Below, piece after piece: positions 44,567-53,022 of a stretch of DNA of 64,000 bases. The stretch is from positions 1 to 64,000 of the forward strand of contig JABIAY010000075.1 of NCBI GenBank assembly GCA_018653085.1, given 5' to 3'. Position 1 is the stretch's first letter. Each line of letters opens with the position of its first letter. The stretch is from Nitrospina sp. Its GTDB lineage: Bacteria > Nitrospinota > Nitrospinia > Nitrospinales > VA-1. The translations under genes were made by a program, and so were the position numbers. The notes beneath the pieces were generated by a model that worked only from the letters and a program-made list of their open reading frames with translations, searched no databases and was not told where the DNA came from.

Positions 44567-45814
44567 CTACCTTTTTTGAATGATTTTTGATATATCTATT
44601 GCCCTACCTAATCGTTCAATCTCTTGAGCATCTTCAGGAAAAGAGGTTCGCCATTTCTGCCGATCATTACGAACTTGTCGCAGGTGGAGTTCGATATTCT
44701 CTGAAGTGATGAGAGTACCAAAGTCAGGGTGGACTGTTCGCCCTGGTTCTTGATGACCAAAAACACGATCCAATACCAAGTCCCCTAACTCTTTTTTGTA
44801 ATGGCTAGATTCCCAGTACCACTGCATTTCGGTATTAGCATCGCCAAGCGGAGGTACTTTCTCTGTCGTGTATGAATTGTAGCCCGAAAAATCCCAAATT
44901 GGAAGTAGCTCTTCACCTGATTTGGCAGCCTCTTGTTCATTGATTTGTACCAGCTGGAGTTTCCATTGCTCAAAGGTTTGCCAAAGACCCTTCACAGCTA
45001 TGGCTTCAAACTGGCGGGCATGCGAGGGGGATATAACAATATGAAGGCCTAGCTTCTGTTGGTAAACCATAGCGATGAGCTGTCGGTAAACCTGCCAGAG
45101 GTCTCGTTTTGCTGTTGCGAAATTAAAGTTGTTATACAAATTGTTGAGGTAGCAATTTTCACTAAATATGAATTCGTAGTGGTGTCCACCTTTCCCCTGG
45201 ATGACATTGTATTTTTCAGTATTATTGCTCATTCCATTGGGGAAGTAGTCACTAGTTTTACTCTGTTTGAAAAAAGTGTCTATGCTACTTCTGAATGCAT
45301 CCAGGGATGCAATAGAAGAGAAGATATCGTAATTGCTACCCTGCGGATATCCCTCCACATCTACTGCCAACCGACGTTCATCAAAATCTTGTTTATCGTC
45401 TTGGGAGACAGCGTTAAACATAAAAAAGTCTAGCATCAGCACTACCTGCTTCAGTGGCTGAACGGCCTGCGCATGCTGCAAGTAGCGAAATATCTCATAG
45501 ATATTGGCACTAGATATGGCAAGGTTGTAGACAGGATGATCACTCCAGCCAGGGTGCAGTGGATCAATCCCAGCTTCGGCACGAGACGTGCCAAGAATGA
45601 TTGCTGTTGGCTTTAACCTTTGCACAGCAATTGCCTTTGACATTCGGAGATGTGATAAAAAATGGGGTTTGTTGGCATTGATTCCCTCAATACGTGGTCC
45701 ATCAAAAATATCGAATGGGTCCATAAAACGGTTGAAAGCGAACACCGTCATAAGGCTTATGGGAATTAGCCATGCAATAGCTTTTAGATAGCTCGAGAAA
45801 AGCGTGTGTCGCAT
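44567..45814 (-). CDS. SGNH-like partner protein of an MBOAT acyltransferase
   Basis: The ORF opens with GTG at 45859 inside the MBOAT gene; the ATG at 45814 (MRHTLFSSYLKAIAWLIPISLMTVFAFNRFMDPF) gives a typical N-terminal anchor and is preferred. The extracytoplasmic part has an SGNH-like ILGTSRAEAGIDP and, near the end, MQWYWESSHYKKELGDLVLDRVFG with a candidate catalytic His. Proteins of this layout are routinely encoded next to MBOAT genes and are thought to complete O-acetylation of a polysaccharide, as AlgJ/AlgX do. Exact activity is inferred. Confidence 0.75.
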   Translation of the reverse strand: MRHTLFSSYLKAIAWLIPISLMTVFAFNRFMDPFDIFDGPRIEGINANKPHFLSHLRMSKAIAVQRLKPTAIILGTSRAEAGIDPLHPGWSDHPVYNLAISSANIYEIFRYLQHAQAVQPLKQVVLMLDFFMFNAVSQDDKQDFDERRLAVDVEGYPQGSNYDIFSSIASLDAFRSSIDTFFKQSKTSDYFPNGMSNNTEKYNVIQGKGGHHYEFIFSENCYLNNLYNNFNFATAKRDLWQVYRQLIAMVYQQKLGLHIVISPSHARQFEAIAVKGLWQTFEQWKLQLVQINEQEAAKSGEELLPIWDFSGYNSYTTEKVPPLGDANTEMQWYWESSHYKKELGDLVLDRVFGHQEPGRTVHPDFGTLITSENIELHLRQVRNDRQKWRTSFPEDAQEIERLGRAIDISKIIQKR

Positions 45815-45827
45815 CGAATATTTAAAG

Positions 45828-47390
45828 CTAAAATTGGAAATAAAGAAACTCGCTGACACGTGTCAGCCCAAGTACTGCAAGGGTGAATACTACAGCTGTG
45901 AACAACGCCCATGGTAGTGTGGGACGCCATTCCATCCATCGGTAGCGCAAGCAGGCAATCTCATCTTTGTAGGTCTCAATGGCAGGGCGGTAGCGACGCA
46001 TAATTTGCTGGGTGTTAGGCAAAAGCGTCGCAACAAAGAACAAGAAAATAACCCATAAAAAAGCTGACCTAGGATCAACTCCAATAATGTTATTAGGGTA
46101 TATGCCCCTGAAGACGACACCCTGATCCACTAACCACTGTTCTGCATTACCTAGTCTGCCTATCAATGAAATGGACAAGGATATTTCGTGTACCCCTGCC
46201 ATTGCTGCTAACATATTACTTGCCCCGTTCACACTTTCAGAACGAAAAGGCACCCATGCCACCACCACAGCCAACATGGTAATGGCCCACCCAATGTAGC
46301 CGCCTGATTTTGTTCTTCTTCTATTCCTGAATAGTTTCCGCCACCCATGATTGACCACCAGATACAATCCATGAAGTCCGCCCCACAGTATAAATGTTCC
46401 CCCTGCTCCATGCCAAAGACCACCGAGCAACATCGTTATCATCAAATTGATAAGGCGGCGGGATTCGCTTTTACGATTGCCGCCAAGGGGAATATAGAGG
46501 GAATCGCGTAAAAAACGAGACAGGGTAATATGCCATCGTCGCCAGAAGTCAATGATGGAGGTTGCCTTGTAAGGGGAGTTAAAATTAAGTGGAAGGCGAA
46601 TACCAAACATTCGTGCAAGTCCAATTGCCATATCCGAATAGCCGGAAAAATCAAAATAAAGTTGAAAGCTAAAGGCTAGTACCCCTCCCCAGGCCTCGAA
46701 AAAGGTCAGAGCCACACCCATCTCGGCAGCTTCAAACATGGGTGTTGCATAAACAGCAACACCATCTGCCAGAACCACCTTCTTGAACAAACCTATTGCA
46801 AAAATGGTGAAGCCGGCAGCGAGGTGTTCTGCGCGTAAGCGGTAGACAGCATCTAACGCAAACTGTGGCAACATCTCCTTATAGCGAACGATAGGTCCTG
46901 CGATTAGCTGTGGGAAAAAAGTTACAAAGAGGCAATAGTGGAGAAAGCTGTAGTCCCTGACCTCGCCCCTATAGACATCGACCAGATAGGTGATTTGTTG
47001 AAAGGTAAAGAAGGAAATAGCTAATGGAAGAACGATCTCATGTAGGAATATGTCTGCGCCTGCAAGTAAATTGAAATTTTCAATAAAGAAGTTGGCATAC
47101 TTGTAATAGCCCAGCAATCCAAGGTTAACAGTAATACCAAGGATCAGCAGAGGTTTTTTACGCGAACTATTTGGTACGTCTCCAAGTGATACTCCTACCC
47201 CGTAATTGAGTAGGATGGAGAACAGTATCAGGCCAAGATAGGCCGGGTTCCACCAGCCATAGAAAAATAATGACGCGCCCACTAACCATGCAATGGCCAT
47301 CCGATGATGGCCTTGCCTGCCAGTCCAGTGAAAAACCAGAAGGGTGAGAGGCAGAAAGAGAAAAATAAATTCGTACGAATTAAATAACAT
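45828..47390 (-). CDS. MBOAT family O-acyltransferase (AlgI/DltB-like)
   Basis: The 520-residue polytopic membrane acyltransferase begins MLFNSYEFIFLFLPLTLLVFHW, typical of AlgI-like proteins. Other family blocks are PQLIAGPIVRYKEMLPQF, FSGYSDMAIGLARMFGIRLPLNFNSPYKATSIIDFWRRWHITLSRFLRDSLYIPLGG and the active-site His in LGGLWHGAGGTFILWGGLHG. It moves an acyl group, usually acetyl, across the inner membrane for transfer to an exported polymer. The SGNH-like gene follows directly, so the pair probably acetylates the glycan made by this locus. Confidence 0.93.
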   Translation of the reverse strand: MLFNSYEFIFLFLPLTLLVFHWTGRQGHHRMAIAWLVGASLFFYGWWNPAYLGLILFSILLNYGVGVSLGDVPNSSRKKPLLILGITVNLGLLGYYKYANFFIENFNLLAGADIFLHEIVLPLAISFFTFQQITYLVDVYRGEVRDYSFLHYCLFVTFFPQLIAGPIVRYKEMLPQFALDAVYRLRAEHLAAGFTIFAIGLFKKVVLADGVAVYATPMFEAAEMGVALTFFEAWGGVLAFSFQLYFDFSGYSDMAIGLARMFGIRLPLNFNSPYKATSIIDFWRRWHITLSRFLRDSLYIPLGGNRKSESRRLINLMITMLLGGLWHGAGGTFILWGGLHGLYLVVNHGWRKLFRNRRRTKSGGYIGWAITMLAVVVAWVPFRSESVNGASNMLAAMAGVHEISLSISLIGRLGNAEQWLVDQGVVFRGIYPNNIIGVDPRSAFLWVIFLFFVATLLPNTQQIMRRYRPAIETYKDEIACLRYRWMEWRPTLPWALFTAVVFTLAVLGLTRVSEFLYFQF

Positions 47391-47759
47391 GAAGACCGGA
47401 CAATATTTCCTGTACAGACCGTTTCGCAGACCGTTTCAAGGTTACATTATAATGGATAACAGCTCATACTAAAATTCTCTTTTTTTATCCCTTGTCTTAA
47501 CCTTAGGCTCTTAACACAAAAAAGATTATTACAACACGGGCCTCCCATAAACTGGAACAGGTAAATGCTTTATGTGCAGAACGGGTTTTGAGCTTTTCTC
47601 ATTTAGAAATAAGGGTAAATCCGAAGGAGTTTCTTGGCGAGAACAACTGGTCTTCCCACGTTTTTATGTGCTCATTTGATTGGTTTGTGTACTAGCTGGC
47701 TAAAGTCGAGATTTACTAAAGAGAAACCTTTAGAATAATCAAGGAGGTAAGAAGAAAAC
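47391..47759. other. spacer between glycan locus and tRNA pair
   Basis: About 370 bases contain no protein-like frame. A short inverted repeat CTAAAG-N6-CTTTAG at 47716-47733 lies just downstream of tRNA-Glu on its transcribed strand and may help end the tRNA transcript, but it has no T-run. The upstream signals for the MBOAT gene should also lie here. Confidence 0.4.
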
Positions 47760-47837
47760 TGGCGTCCCCAGCGGGATTCGAACCCGCGTCGCCGGCGTGA
47801 AAGGCCGGTGTCCTGGGCCAGGCTAGACGATGGGGAC
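47760..47837 (-). tRNA. tRNA-Glu (anticodon TTC)
   Basis: The reverse strand folds into a full cloverleaf: acceptor GTCCCCA pairing with TGGGGAC, a D-arm, anticodon stem CCGGC/GCCGG with loop CTTTCAC (anticodon TTC, glutamate), and T-stem GCGGG/CCCGC with loop TTCGAAT. The CCA end is encoded. The length is 78 bases with CCA. It lies 26 bases downstream of tRNA-Lys and should share its transcript. Confidence 0.95.
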
Positions 47838-47863
47838 TTCCAATTTTATAAGGGAAAAAGAAA

Positions 47864-47936
47864 TGAGCCGCGAAGGGATCGAACCTTCGACCACTTGATT
47901 AAAAGTCAAGTGCTCTACCAACTGAGCTAGCGGCCC
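47864..47936 (-). tRNA. tRNA-Lys (anticodon TTT)
   Basis: The reverse strand gives a full cloverleaf: acceptor GGGCCGC with GCGGCTC, D-arm GCTC/GAGC, anticodon stem CTTGA/TCAAG with loop CTTTTAA (anticodon TTT, lysine) and T-arm GAAGG-TTCGATC-CCTTC. The discriminator is A and CCA is not encoded. It is the first gene of the two-tRNA unit. Confidence 0.95.
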
Positions 47937-47962
47937 CTTCTTAATTCAAAAGCAAGGTGGTG

Positions 47963-47991
47963 AAATTAACAAACCCATATTAACATGTCAA
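47963..47991 (-). promoter_or_regulatory. sigma-70-type promoter for the tRNA pair
   Basis: On the minus strand a perfect -35 box TTGACA (47986-47991) is followed after 17 bases by TAATTT (47963-47968), a fair -10 box. It ends about 26 bases before the 5' end of tRNA-Lys. Position, spacing and match make it the likely promoter for the tRNA-Lys/tRNA-Glu transcript. Confidence 0.65.
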
Positions 47992-48092
47992 TGCATTTAT
48001 TTGGCTTGATTTTATACCTAAGGCCCAATAATATCTAACCTTAACCTGTTTTATCCCTAAATTGACAAATACTGCTCCATAAAGAGGCTCTC

Positions 48093-49010
48093 TTGGAAAA
48101 ATCTGAAAAAATCTGGATGGATGGGAAAATGATCCCCTGGCACGAAGCCAATGTCCATGTCCTCACCCATACCCTGCATTACGGGTTCGGGGTTTTCGAA
48201 GGCATTCGTTGCTACAATTCCAAAAATAACGGATCGGCCATTTTCCGCCTGCAGGAACATATCGACCGGCTGTTTCAGTCTGCCATCATTCTCGGTATTG
48301 AGGTGCCTTTTTCCAACAAGGACCTTTTTGACGCGACACTCAGTGTCGTCAGGGAAAATAAGCTGGAGGAATGCTACATCCGACCCATCATATTTCTGGG
48401 CGATAACAAAATGGGACTCAACCCGAAAGGAGTCGATGTCCGTTGCGCTATCGCGGCCTGGCCCTGGGGCACCTATCTGGGAGAAGATGGCCTGGACAAG
48501 GGCATCCGTGTCCGCCTGTCTTCCTTCACACGGCACCATGTCAATGTCACCATGACCAAAGCCAAAGCCTGCGGTTACTACATCAACTCTATCCTGGCCA
48601 AGGCAGAGGCCGTTCGAGACGGCTACGACGAGGCGATTCTTCTCGATCCCTCAGGCTACGTTTCAGAAGGATCGGGAGAAAATATTTTCATCTATTCCAA
48701 GGGGAAATTACACACCCCGGATTTATCCTGCTCCAATCTGGATGGAATCACCCGCAACACGGTAATCGAAATCTGTGATCATCTGGGCATCGCCCTGGAA
48801 GAGAGAATCATCACCCGCGATGAGCTCTATATCGCCGAAGAGGTCTTTCTATCCGGAACCGCCGCCGAGGTCACACCTGTCCGCGAGGTGGACAACCGTG
48901 TCATCGGATCGGGCAAAAGAGGCCCCATCACCGAACAGGTACAGAAAACATTTTTTGAAGTGGTTCGCGGTGCCCATCCCAAATTCCAGGAATGGCTCAC
49001 CCGGGTTTAA
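48093..49010 (+). CDS. ilvE: branched-chain amino acid aminotransferase
   Basis: The 305-residue fold-type IV PLP enzyme performs the last step of Val, Leu and Ile synthesis. Family blocks: KIWMDGKMIPWHEANVHVLTHTLHYGFGVFEGIRCY, YIRPIIFLGDNKMGLNP, TKAKACGYYINSILAKAEA (PLP lysine), EAILLDPSGYVSEGSGENIFI, GITRNTVIEI and VFLSGTAAEVTPVREVDNR. The start is TTG at 48093, preceded by AGAGG with good spacing; no in-frame ATG lies upstream before a stop. It is the first gene of the GC-richer core segment. Confidence 0.95.
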   Translation: MEKSEKIWMDGKMIPWHEANVHVLTHTLHYGFGVFEGIRCYNSKNNGSAIFRLQEHIDRLFQSAIILGIEVPFSNKDLFDATLSVVRENKLEECYIRPIIFLGDNKMGLNPKGVDVRCAIAAWPWGTYLGEDGLDKGIRVRLSSFTRHHVNVTMTKAKACGYYINSILAKAEAVRDGYDEAILLDPSGYVSEGSGENIFIYSKGKLHTPDLSCSNLDGITRNTVIEICDHLGIALEERIITRDELYIAEEVFLSGTAAEVTPVREVDNRVIGSGKRGPITEQVQKTFFEVVRGAHPKFQEWLTRV

Positions 49011-49110
49011 CACGGTTGCTTTTCCGGAAAATAAGACCCTGCCATTTCAGTTTCGAATTTTATAAGTTTCTGACAAAATACTTGTCAGCAATCGCTGGAG
49101 ATTTTGAGTT

Positions 49111-49491
49111 ATGCCGATTTACGAATACGAATGCGATAAATGCGGAGCCCAATTTGAGGCCATGCAGGCGATTTCCGCAAAACCTTTAAAGACCTGTAAT
49201 GGCCTGGGTTGTGACGACAAAGATAACGGAAAAGTCCGTCGTCTGGTCTCCGCATCCGGGTTCATTCTTAAAGGTTCAGGGTGGTATACTTCTGAGTACC
49301 CGTCCGAAGCACGCAAGAAGGGCTGGGAATCAGAAAGCAAGCAGGGCAAAGCAGATACCCCGGCAGACGCTCCCGCCGCAGGAGCCGCTGAAAGCCCTGC
49401 CCCCACTAAACCTGCAACCCCGGCTAAAAAACCCCAGCAAAAAAGTCCTTACTCAGGGGGAAAAGCCAAAAAGGCCAAGGGTTCCAAATAA
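49111..49491 (+). CDS. FmdB family zinc-ribbon protein
   Basis: The 126-residue protein starts MPIYEYECDKCGAQFEAMQ, the typical FmdB/CxxC_CxxC_SSSS putative regulatory domain. A second cysteine pair is degenerate (CNGLGCDDKDNGKVRRLVSASGFILKGSGWYTSEY). The C-terminal third is rich in Ala, Pro and Lys (low complexity). The zinc ribbon may act in regulation or as a small metal-binding accessory, but no specific role is established. It lies between ilvE and the histidine kinase gene on the same strand. Confidence 0.87.
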   Translation: MPIYEYECDKCGAQFEAMQAISAKPLKTCNGLGCDDKDNGKVRRLVSASGFILKGSGWYTSEYPSEARKKGWESESKQGKADTPADAPAAGAAESPAPTKPATPAKKPQQKSPYSGGKAKKAKGSK

Positions 49492-49506
49492 ACCGGAGTG
49501 GGCACG

Positions 49507-50595
49507 ATGAACGACCCCGAACATCTGCACCAGAATATTTTTTGTTCCATCATAGACGGGGTTCTGCTCGTTTCCTCCTCGCTGACTATTCAGGAGAGCA
49601 ACCTGACCGTGGAAGATATGTTTCACCGCTCCCGCGACTCCTTCATCCACCGTAACCTTGAAGAACTGTTTCCCCGGCAACAACATGTCCTCGATAAAGT
49701 CCGTCAAGTCCTGACGACAGGAGCCTGCTACCACGATGTAGAGGCTCAAGGCATGCGCCACACCCCCACTTCCCGGTTCCCGGTCAACCTGACCCTGTCG
49801 CCCTTTTTAGAGGCGGACGATTCTATTCAAGGCGTGGTCATCCTGATCAAAAACATGAGCCTGATTCGCGAACTGGAAGAACGACAGAGACCGGCAGACC
49901 ACCTCAATAACCTGGGAGCCGTCGCCATGGGCATGGCCCATGAAATCCGCAATCCTTTAGGCGGCATCCGCGGGTCGGCCCAGCTACTGCGTCAGGAAAT
50001 CAAAGACAGCTCACATCAGGAATATCTCGATGTTGTGGTGTCCGAAGTGGACCGGATCGACCGGATGGTGAAAAGAATGATGGACCTGACCCGGCCTCTG
50101 AATCTGAGAATGGCAAGCACCAATATCCATAAGGCCCTGGAAGACATTCTGATGCTGGAAAAAGACACCCTCACCCGAAAAAAGGGTCGGTTTGAGCAAA
50201 TTTATGATCCCAGCCTGCCACCCATTGAGGCCGATGAAGACCAGTTGAAGCAAGTGTTTCTCAACCTCATCAAAAATGCCATCGAAGCGTCCCGAAAAGG
50301 GGGAAAGATCCAGATCGTCACCCGGGTCAGTTCAGGGTATGCGATCAAGGCCGCCTCTTCCCCCATCCCGCAACAGAATATCGTAGTCGAAATCATCGAT
50401 TCCGGCTCGGGCATGGACGAGCCAACCCAGAAAAAACTGTTCACCCCCTTTTACACCACGAAAACGAAGGGAAGCGGCTTGGGACTTGCCATTTGTCTGA
50501 AAATCGTTGAAGACCACAATGGAAAAATAAAAATTACCTCCGAAAAAGGTTTAGGCACCACAGTGCAAGTATTTCTTCCTATCCGACAGAAATGA
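49507..50595 (+). CDS. sensor histidine kinase, NtrB-like
   Basis: The ORF begins at GTG 49498, but the ATG at 49507 has GGAG eight bases upstream and is a better start. It is a soluble kinase of about 362 residues: a PAS-like sensor domain at about 15-120 and a HisKA domain with the phospho-accepting His in MGMAHEIRNPLGGIRGSAQLL. The HATPase domain has NLIKNAIEAS, IDSGSGMD and GSGLGLAICLKIVEDHNG. The lack of membrane helices and the layout match NtrB (GlnL)-type kinases. It lies 12 bases from its partner response regulator. The signal sensed is unknown. Confidence 0.92.
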   Translation: MNDPEHLHQNIFCSIIDGVLLVSSSLTIQESNLTVEDMFHRSRDSFIHRNLEELFPRQQHVLDKVRQVLTTGACYHDVEAQGMRHTPTSRFPVNLTLSPFLEADDSIQGVVILIKNMSLIRELEERQRPADHLNNLGAVAMGMAHEIRNPLGGIRGSAQLLRQEIKDSSHQEYLDVVVSEVDRIDRMVKRMMDLTRPLNLRMASTNIHKALEDILMLEKDTLTRKKGRFEQIYDPSLPPIEADEDQLKQVFLNLIKNAIEASRKGGKIQIVTRVSSGYAIKAASSPIPQQNIVVEIIDSGSGMDEPTQKKLFTPFYTTKTKGSGLGLAICLKIVEDHNGKIKITSEKGLGTTVQVFLPIRQK

Positions 50596-50607
50596 TAAGA
50601 TAGAAAC

Positions 50608-52059
50608 ATGACAGAAGAACAAAATAAAATATTGATCGTAGATGACGAGAAAAATATTCTCTGGGTCTTGAAAAAAGGCCTCGAAAAGAAAAACTACCTC
50701 GTGCATACCGCCTCGTCCGCAGAGGAAGCTCTGACACAACTGGCAGACAACCAATACCTGGTGATGTTTTCGGACATTTTTATGGAAGAAACCAATGGAC
50801 TCGAACTTCTCGAACAAAGCCGAAAGCTTTTTCCCGATTTGAAAGTGGTGATGATGACCGCCCAGGACACCATGAACAACACTATCGAGGCCATGCGGCT
50901 CGGAGCCTACGACTACATCACCAAACCGTTTGATTTCGATGAAATCTTCCGTTTGATCGACCAGATAGAAACAGCCCGGTCCATTTCTGCGCCAGCCTCT
51001 GCCTCGTCCACTCAGAATCAGGAAGTCGGCATGCAAGACTCCACTTCCGCGATTATTGGCAAGAGTAGACGTATGCAGGAAATCTTCAAGACCATTGGCA
51101 AATCCGCAGGCTCCGACCTCTCCGTACTGATTACCGGGGAAAGTGGAACCGGCAAAGAAATGGTCGCCAGCACATTGCATCAATACTCGCACCGCAAAGA
51201 CCAGCCCTTTATTTGCATCAACTGCGCCGCCATCTCCCGCGAACTTTTAGAATCGGAACTGTTCGGCCACGAACGCGGCGCTTTCACCGGGGCCGTAGAA
51301 ACCAAAATGGGGAAATTTCAGCAGGCCAATGGAGGCACCCTGTTTCTCGATGAAATCGGCGATATGGAACTGCCCCTGCAAGCCAAAATCCTCCGCGTCC
51401 TGCAAAACAATGAATTCTACCGGGTAGGTGGGAAAGACCCGATCACCGTTGATGTCCGGGTCGTTGCCGCAACCAATCAGAACCTGGAAGACATGATGAA
51501 CCTGAAGCAGTTTCGCGAAGACCTGTATCACCGCCTCAACGTCATCCATATTGACATGCCGCCGCTCCGGGAACGGTTGGAAGATGTGCCCCTTCTCGCC
51601 AATCATTTTATTGCGCGTTACACAAAAACACTCGCGCGCGGAAAAGTCTACCTCTCTCCCGATGTCGAGCACATTCTGAGCCGTTATCACTGGAGCGGAA
51701 ACATCCGGGAACTTGAAAACGTGATCAAGCGTGCCTTGATGCTGGCTCTTTCCGGCCCCATCCTGCCGGAACACCTGCCTCCCCACCTGCAGGAAAATGA
51801 TGCCGCCAACGATGACGGACAATGGGATGAACGCCTGGACCAGTTGATTCAGGACTTTCTTCTGCATAACAATTCAGAGGAAGGAACGCTTTATGAAACA
51901 CTCATTCAAAAAGTTGAAAAACACCTCTTTGAAATTCTTTTAGACAAACACTCCGGCAAACAGGTCGCAACCGCCAAGGTACTGGGCATCAACCGTAACA
52001 CCCTTAAAAGAAAAATCGACAGCATGAAAATTTCCCCTAAAAAACACAAACCCGTCTGA
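50608..52059 (+). CDS. sigma-54-dependent response regulator, NtrC family
   Basis: The 483-residue protein has three domains. The receiver (about 5-120; LIVDDEKNILWVL, phospho-Asp in MFSDIFMEE, ITKPFDFDE) precedes an AAA+ sigma-54 interaction domain (about 150-380). The latter has the Walker A motif GESGTGKEMVA, the sigma-54 contact loop ESELFGHERGAFTGA and GGTLFLDEIGDM. The C-terminal Fis-type helix-turn-helix contains KQVATAKVLGINRNTLKRKI. It would activate sigma-54 promoters when phosphorylated by the upstream kinase. Target genes are not visible; a nitrogen role is possible but not shown. Confidence 0.94.
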   Translation: MTEEQNKILIVDDEKNILWVLKKGLEKKNYLVHTASSAEEALTQLADNQYLVMFSDIFMEETNGLELLEQSRKLFPDLKVVMMTAQDTMNNTIEAMRLGAYDYITKPFDFDEIFRLIDQIETARSISAPASASSTQNQEVGMQDSTSAIIGKSRRMQEIFKTIGKSAGSDLSVLITGESGTGKEMVASTLHQYSHRKDQPFICINCAAISRELLESELFGHERGAFTGAVETKMGKFQQANGGTLFLDEIGDMELPLQAKILRVLQNNEFYRVGGKDPITVDVRVVAATNQNLEDMMNLKQFREDLYHRLNVIHIDMPPLRERLEDVPLLANHFIARYTKTLARGKVYLSPDVEHILSRYHWSGNIRELENVIKRALMLALSGPILPEHLPPHLQENDAANDDGQWDERLDQLIQDFLLHNNSEEGTLYETLIQKVEKHLFEILLDKHSGKQVATAKVLGINRNTLKRKIDSMKISPKKHKPV

Positions 52060-52071
52060 TCTGCCCTTTCC

Positions 52072-53022
52072 ATGCTAAGCAAATGCATCTTCTCCGTTAA
52101 AGCCCCTGCCGGACCCCCGGTTGAAATCATCCGCCACACTTTTAGCCCCTCGCAATCCGCCAAACCGACCCAACGCGTCTCACTGGTTACCGGACTGCAC
52201 GGCGATGAACTGGAAGGACTGTATATTTGCCACCGGCTAATAGAAACGCTGAAGAAACTGGAAGAACAAAACGCGGTTAAAGGAGAAGTACATATTTACC
52301 CGGCAGTGAACCCGCAAGCTCTCGAAACGGGAACCCGGCTGTGGCCCTTTTTTTCCACCGACATCAACCGCACCTTTGGTGAAAAAAATACCCGCTCTCT
52401 AGTCACTGAGGCTTCGAGAACCCTGTTGGAAGATTTAAAATCCAACTCCGATCTGGTGGTCGACTTCCATGCCAGCAACCTCCACCTTATGGAACTGCCG
52501 CAAATCCGCATTATCAAGAATTTTGAAAAAAAACTGGTCCCACTGGCCAAACTTTGTAATGTCGATCTGATCTGGGTCCACCCTCATGCAGAGATTTTCG
52601 AATCCACTCTGGGTTACAACCTGAACCAGGCCAAAGTTCCCACACTGGTCATCGAAAGCGGAATCTGCCTGCGTATCCACAAAAATTATTGCGAGCAGAT
52701 CGTTCTGGGCATCCTCAACCTGCTCCACCAAACCGAGGCGGTCGATTGCGGCGAGTTTTTAGCAGAAGTCGCACCAGCCAGAATAGTGCAACCCGATCAG
52801 GTGACTATGGTCCAGGCGCAAAATGCGGGGTTATTCGTCAAACAGACAGAAGTGGGACAAATATTAAAAGAAGGAGAAAAAATCGGCGACCTGATAGGCC
52901 CTGACCAGATGCCAGAAGACATCCGTTCTCCCTGCTCCGGCTTGTTATTCACCCTGCGGGAACATCCGCTCACCGGGAAAGGTGCGCCGCTGGCCCGTAT
53001 CGCCACCTCTATTGAACCATGA
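52072..53022 (+). CDS. succinylglutamate desuccinylase/aspartoacylase family zinc enzyme
   Basis: The 316-residue M14-like zinc amidohydrolase has HxxE zinc ligands in TGLHGDELEGLYI, the substrate-binding NR pair in STDINRTFGE, and a third His ligand in VVDFHASNLHL. The C-terminal part (AGLFVKQTEVGQILKEGEKIGDLIG) resembles a beta-barrel/lipoyl-like domain common in AstE-like proteins. The substrate would be an N-acyl amino acid or similar amide. It overlaps the next, related gene by four bases, so the two are translationally coupled. Confidence 0.85.
   Translation: MLSKCIFSVKAPAGPPVEIIRHTFSPSQSAKPTQRVSLVTGLHGDELEGLYICHRLIETLKKLEEQNAVKGEVHIYPAVNPQALETGTRLWPFFSTDINRTFGEKNTRSLVTEASRTLLEDLKSNSDLVVDFHASNLHLMELPQIRIIKNFEKKLVPLAKLCNVDLIWVHPHAEIFESTLGYNLNQAKVPTLVIESGICLRIHKNYCEQIVLGILNLLHQTEAVDCGEFLAEVAPARIVQPDQVTMVQAQNAGLFVKQTEVGQILKEGEKIGDLIGPDQMPEDIRSPCSGLLFTLREHPLTGKGAPLARIATSIEP

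Noticed and set aside
48057-48539. 160-codon minus-strand ORF over ilvE
   Set aside because: Shadow of the well-supported ilvE gene on the opposite strand.
50551-51192. 213-codon minus-strand ORF over the NtrC-like gene
   Set aside because: Antisense shadow; the plus strand has clear receiver and AAA+ motifs.
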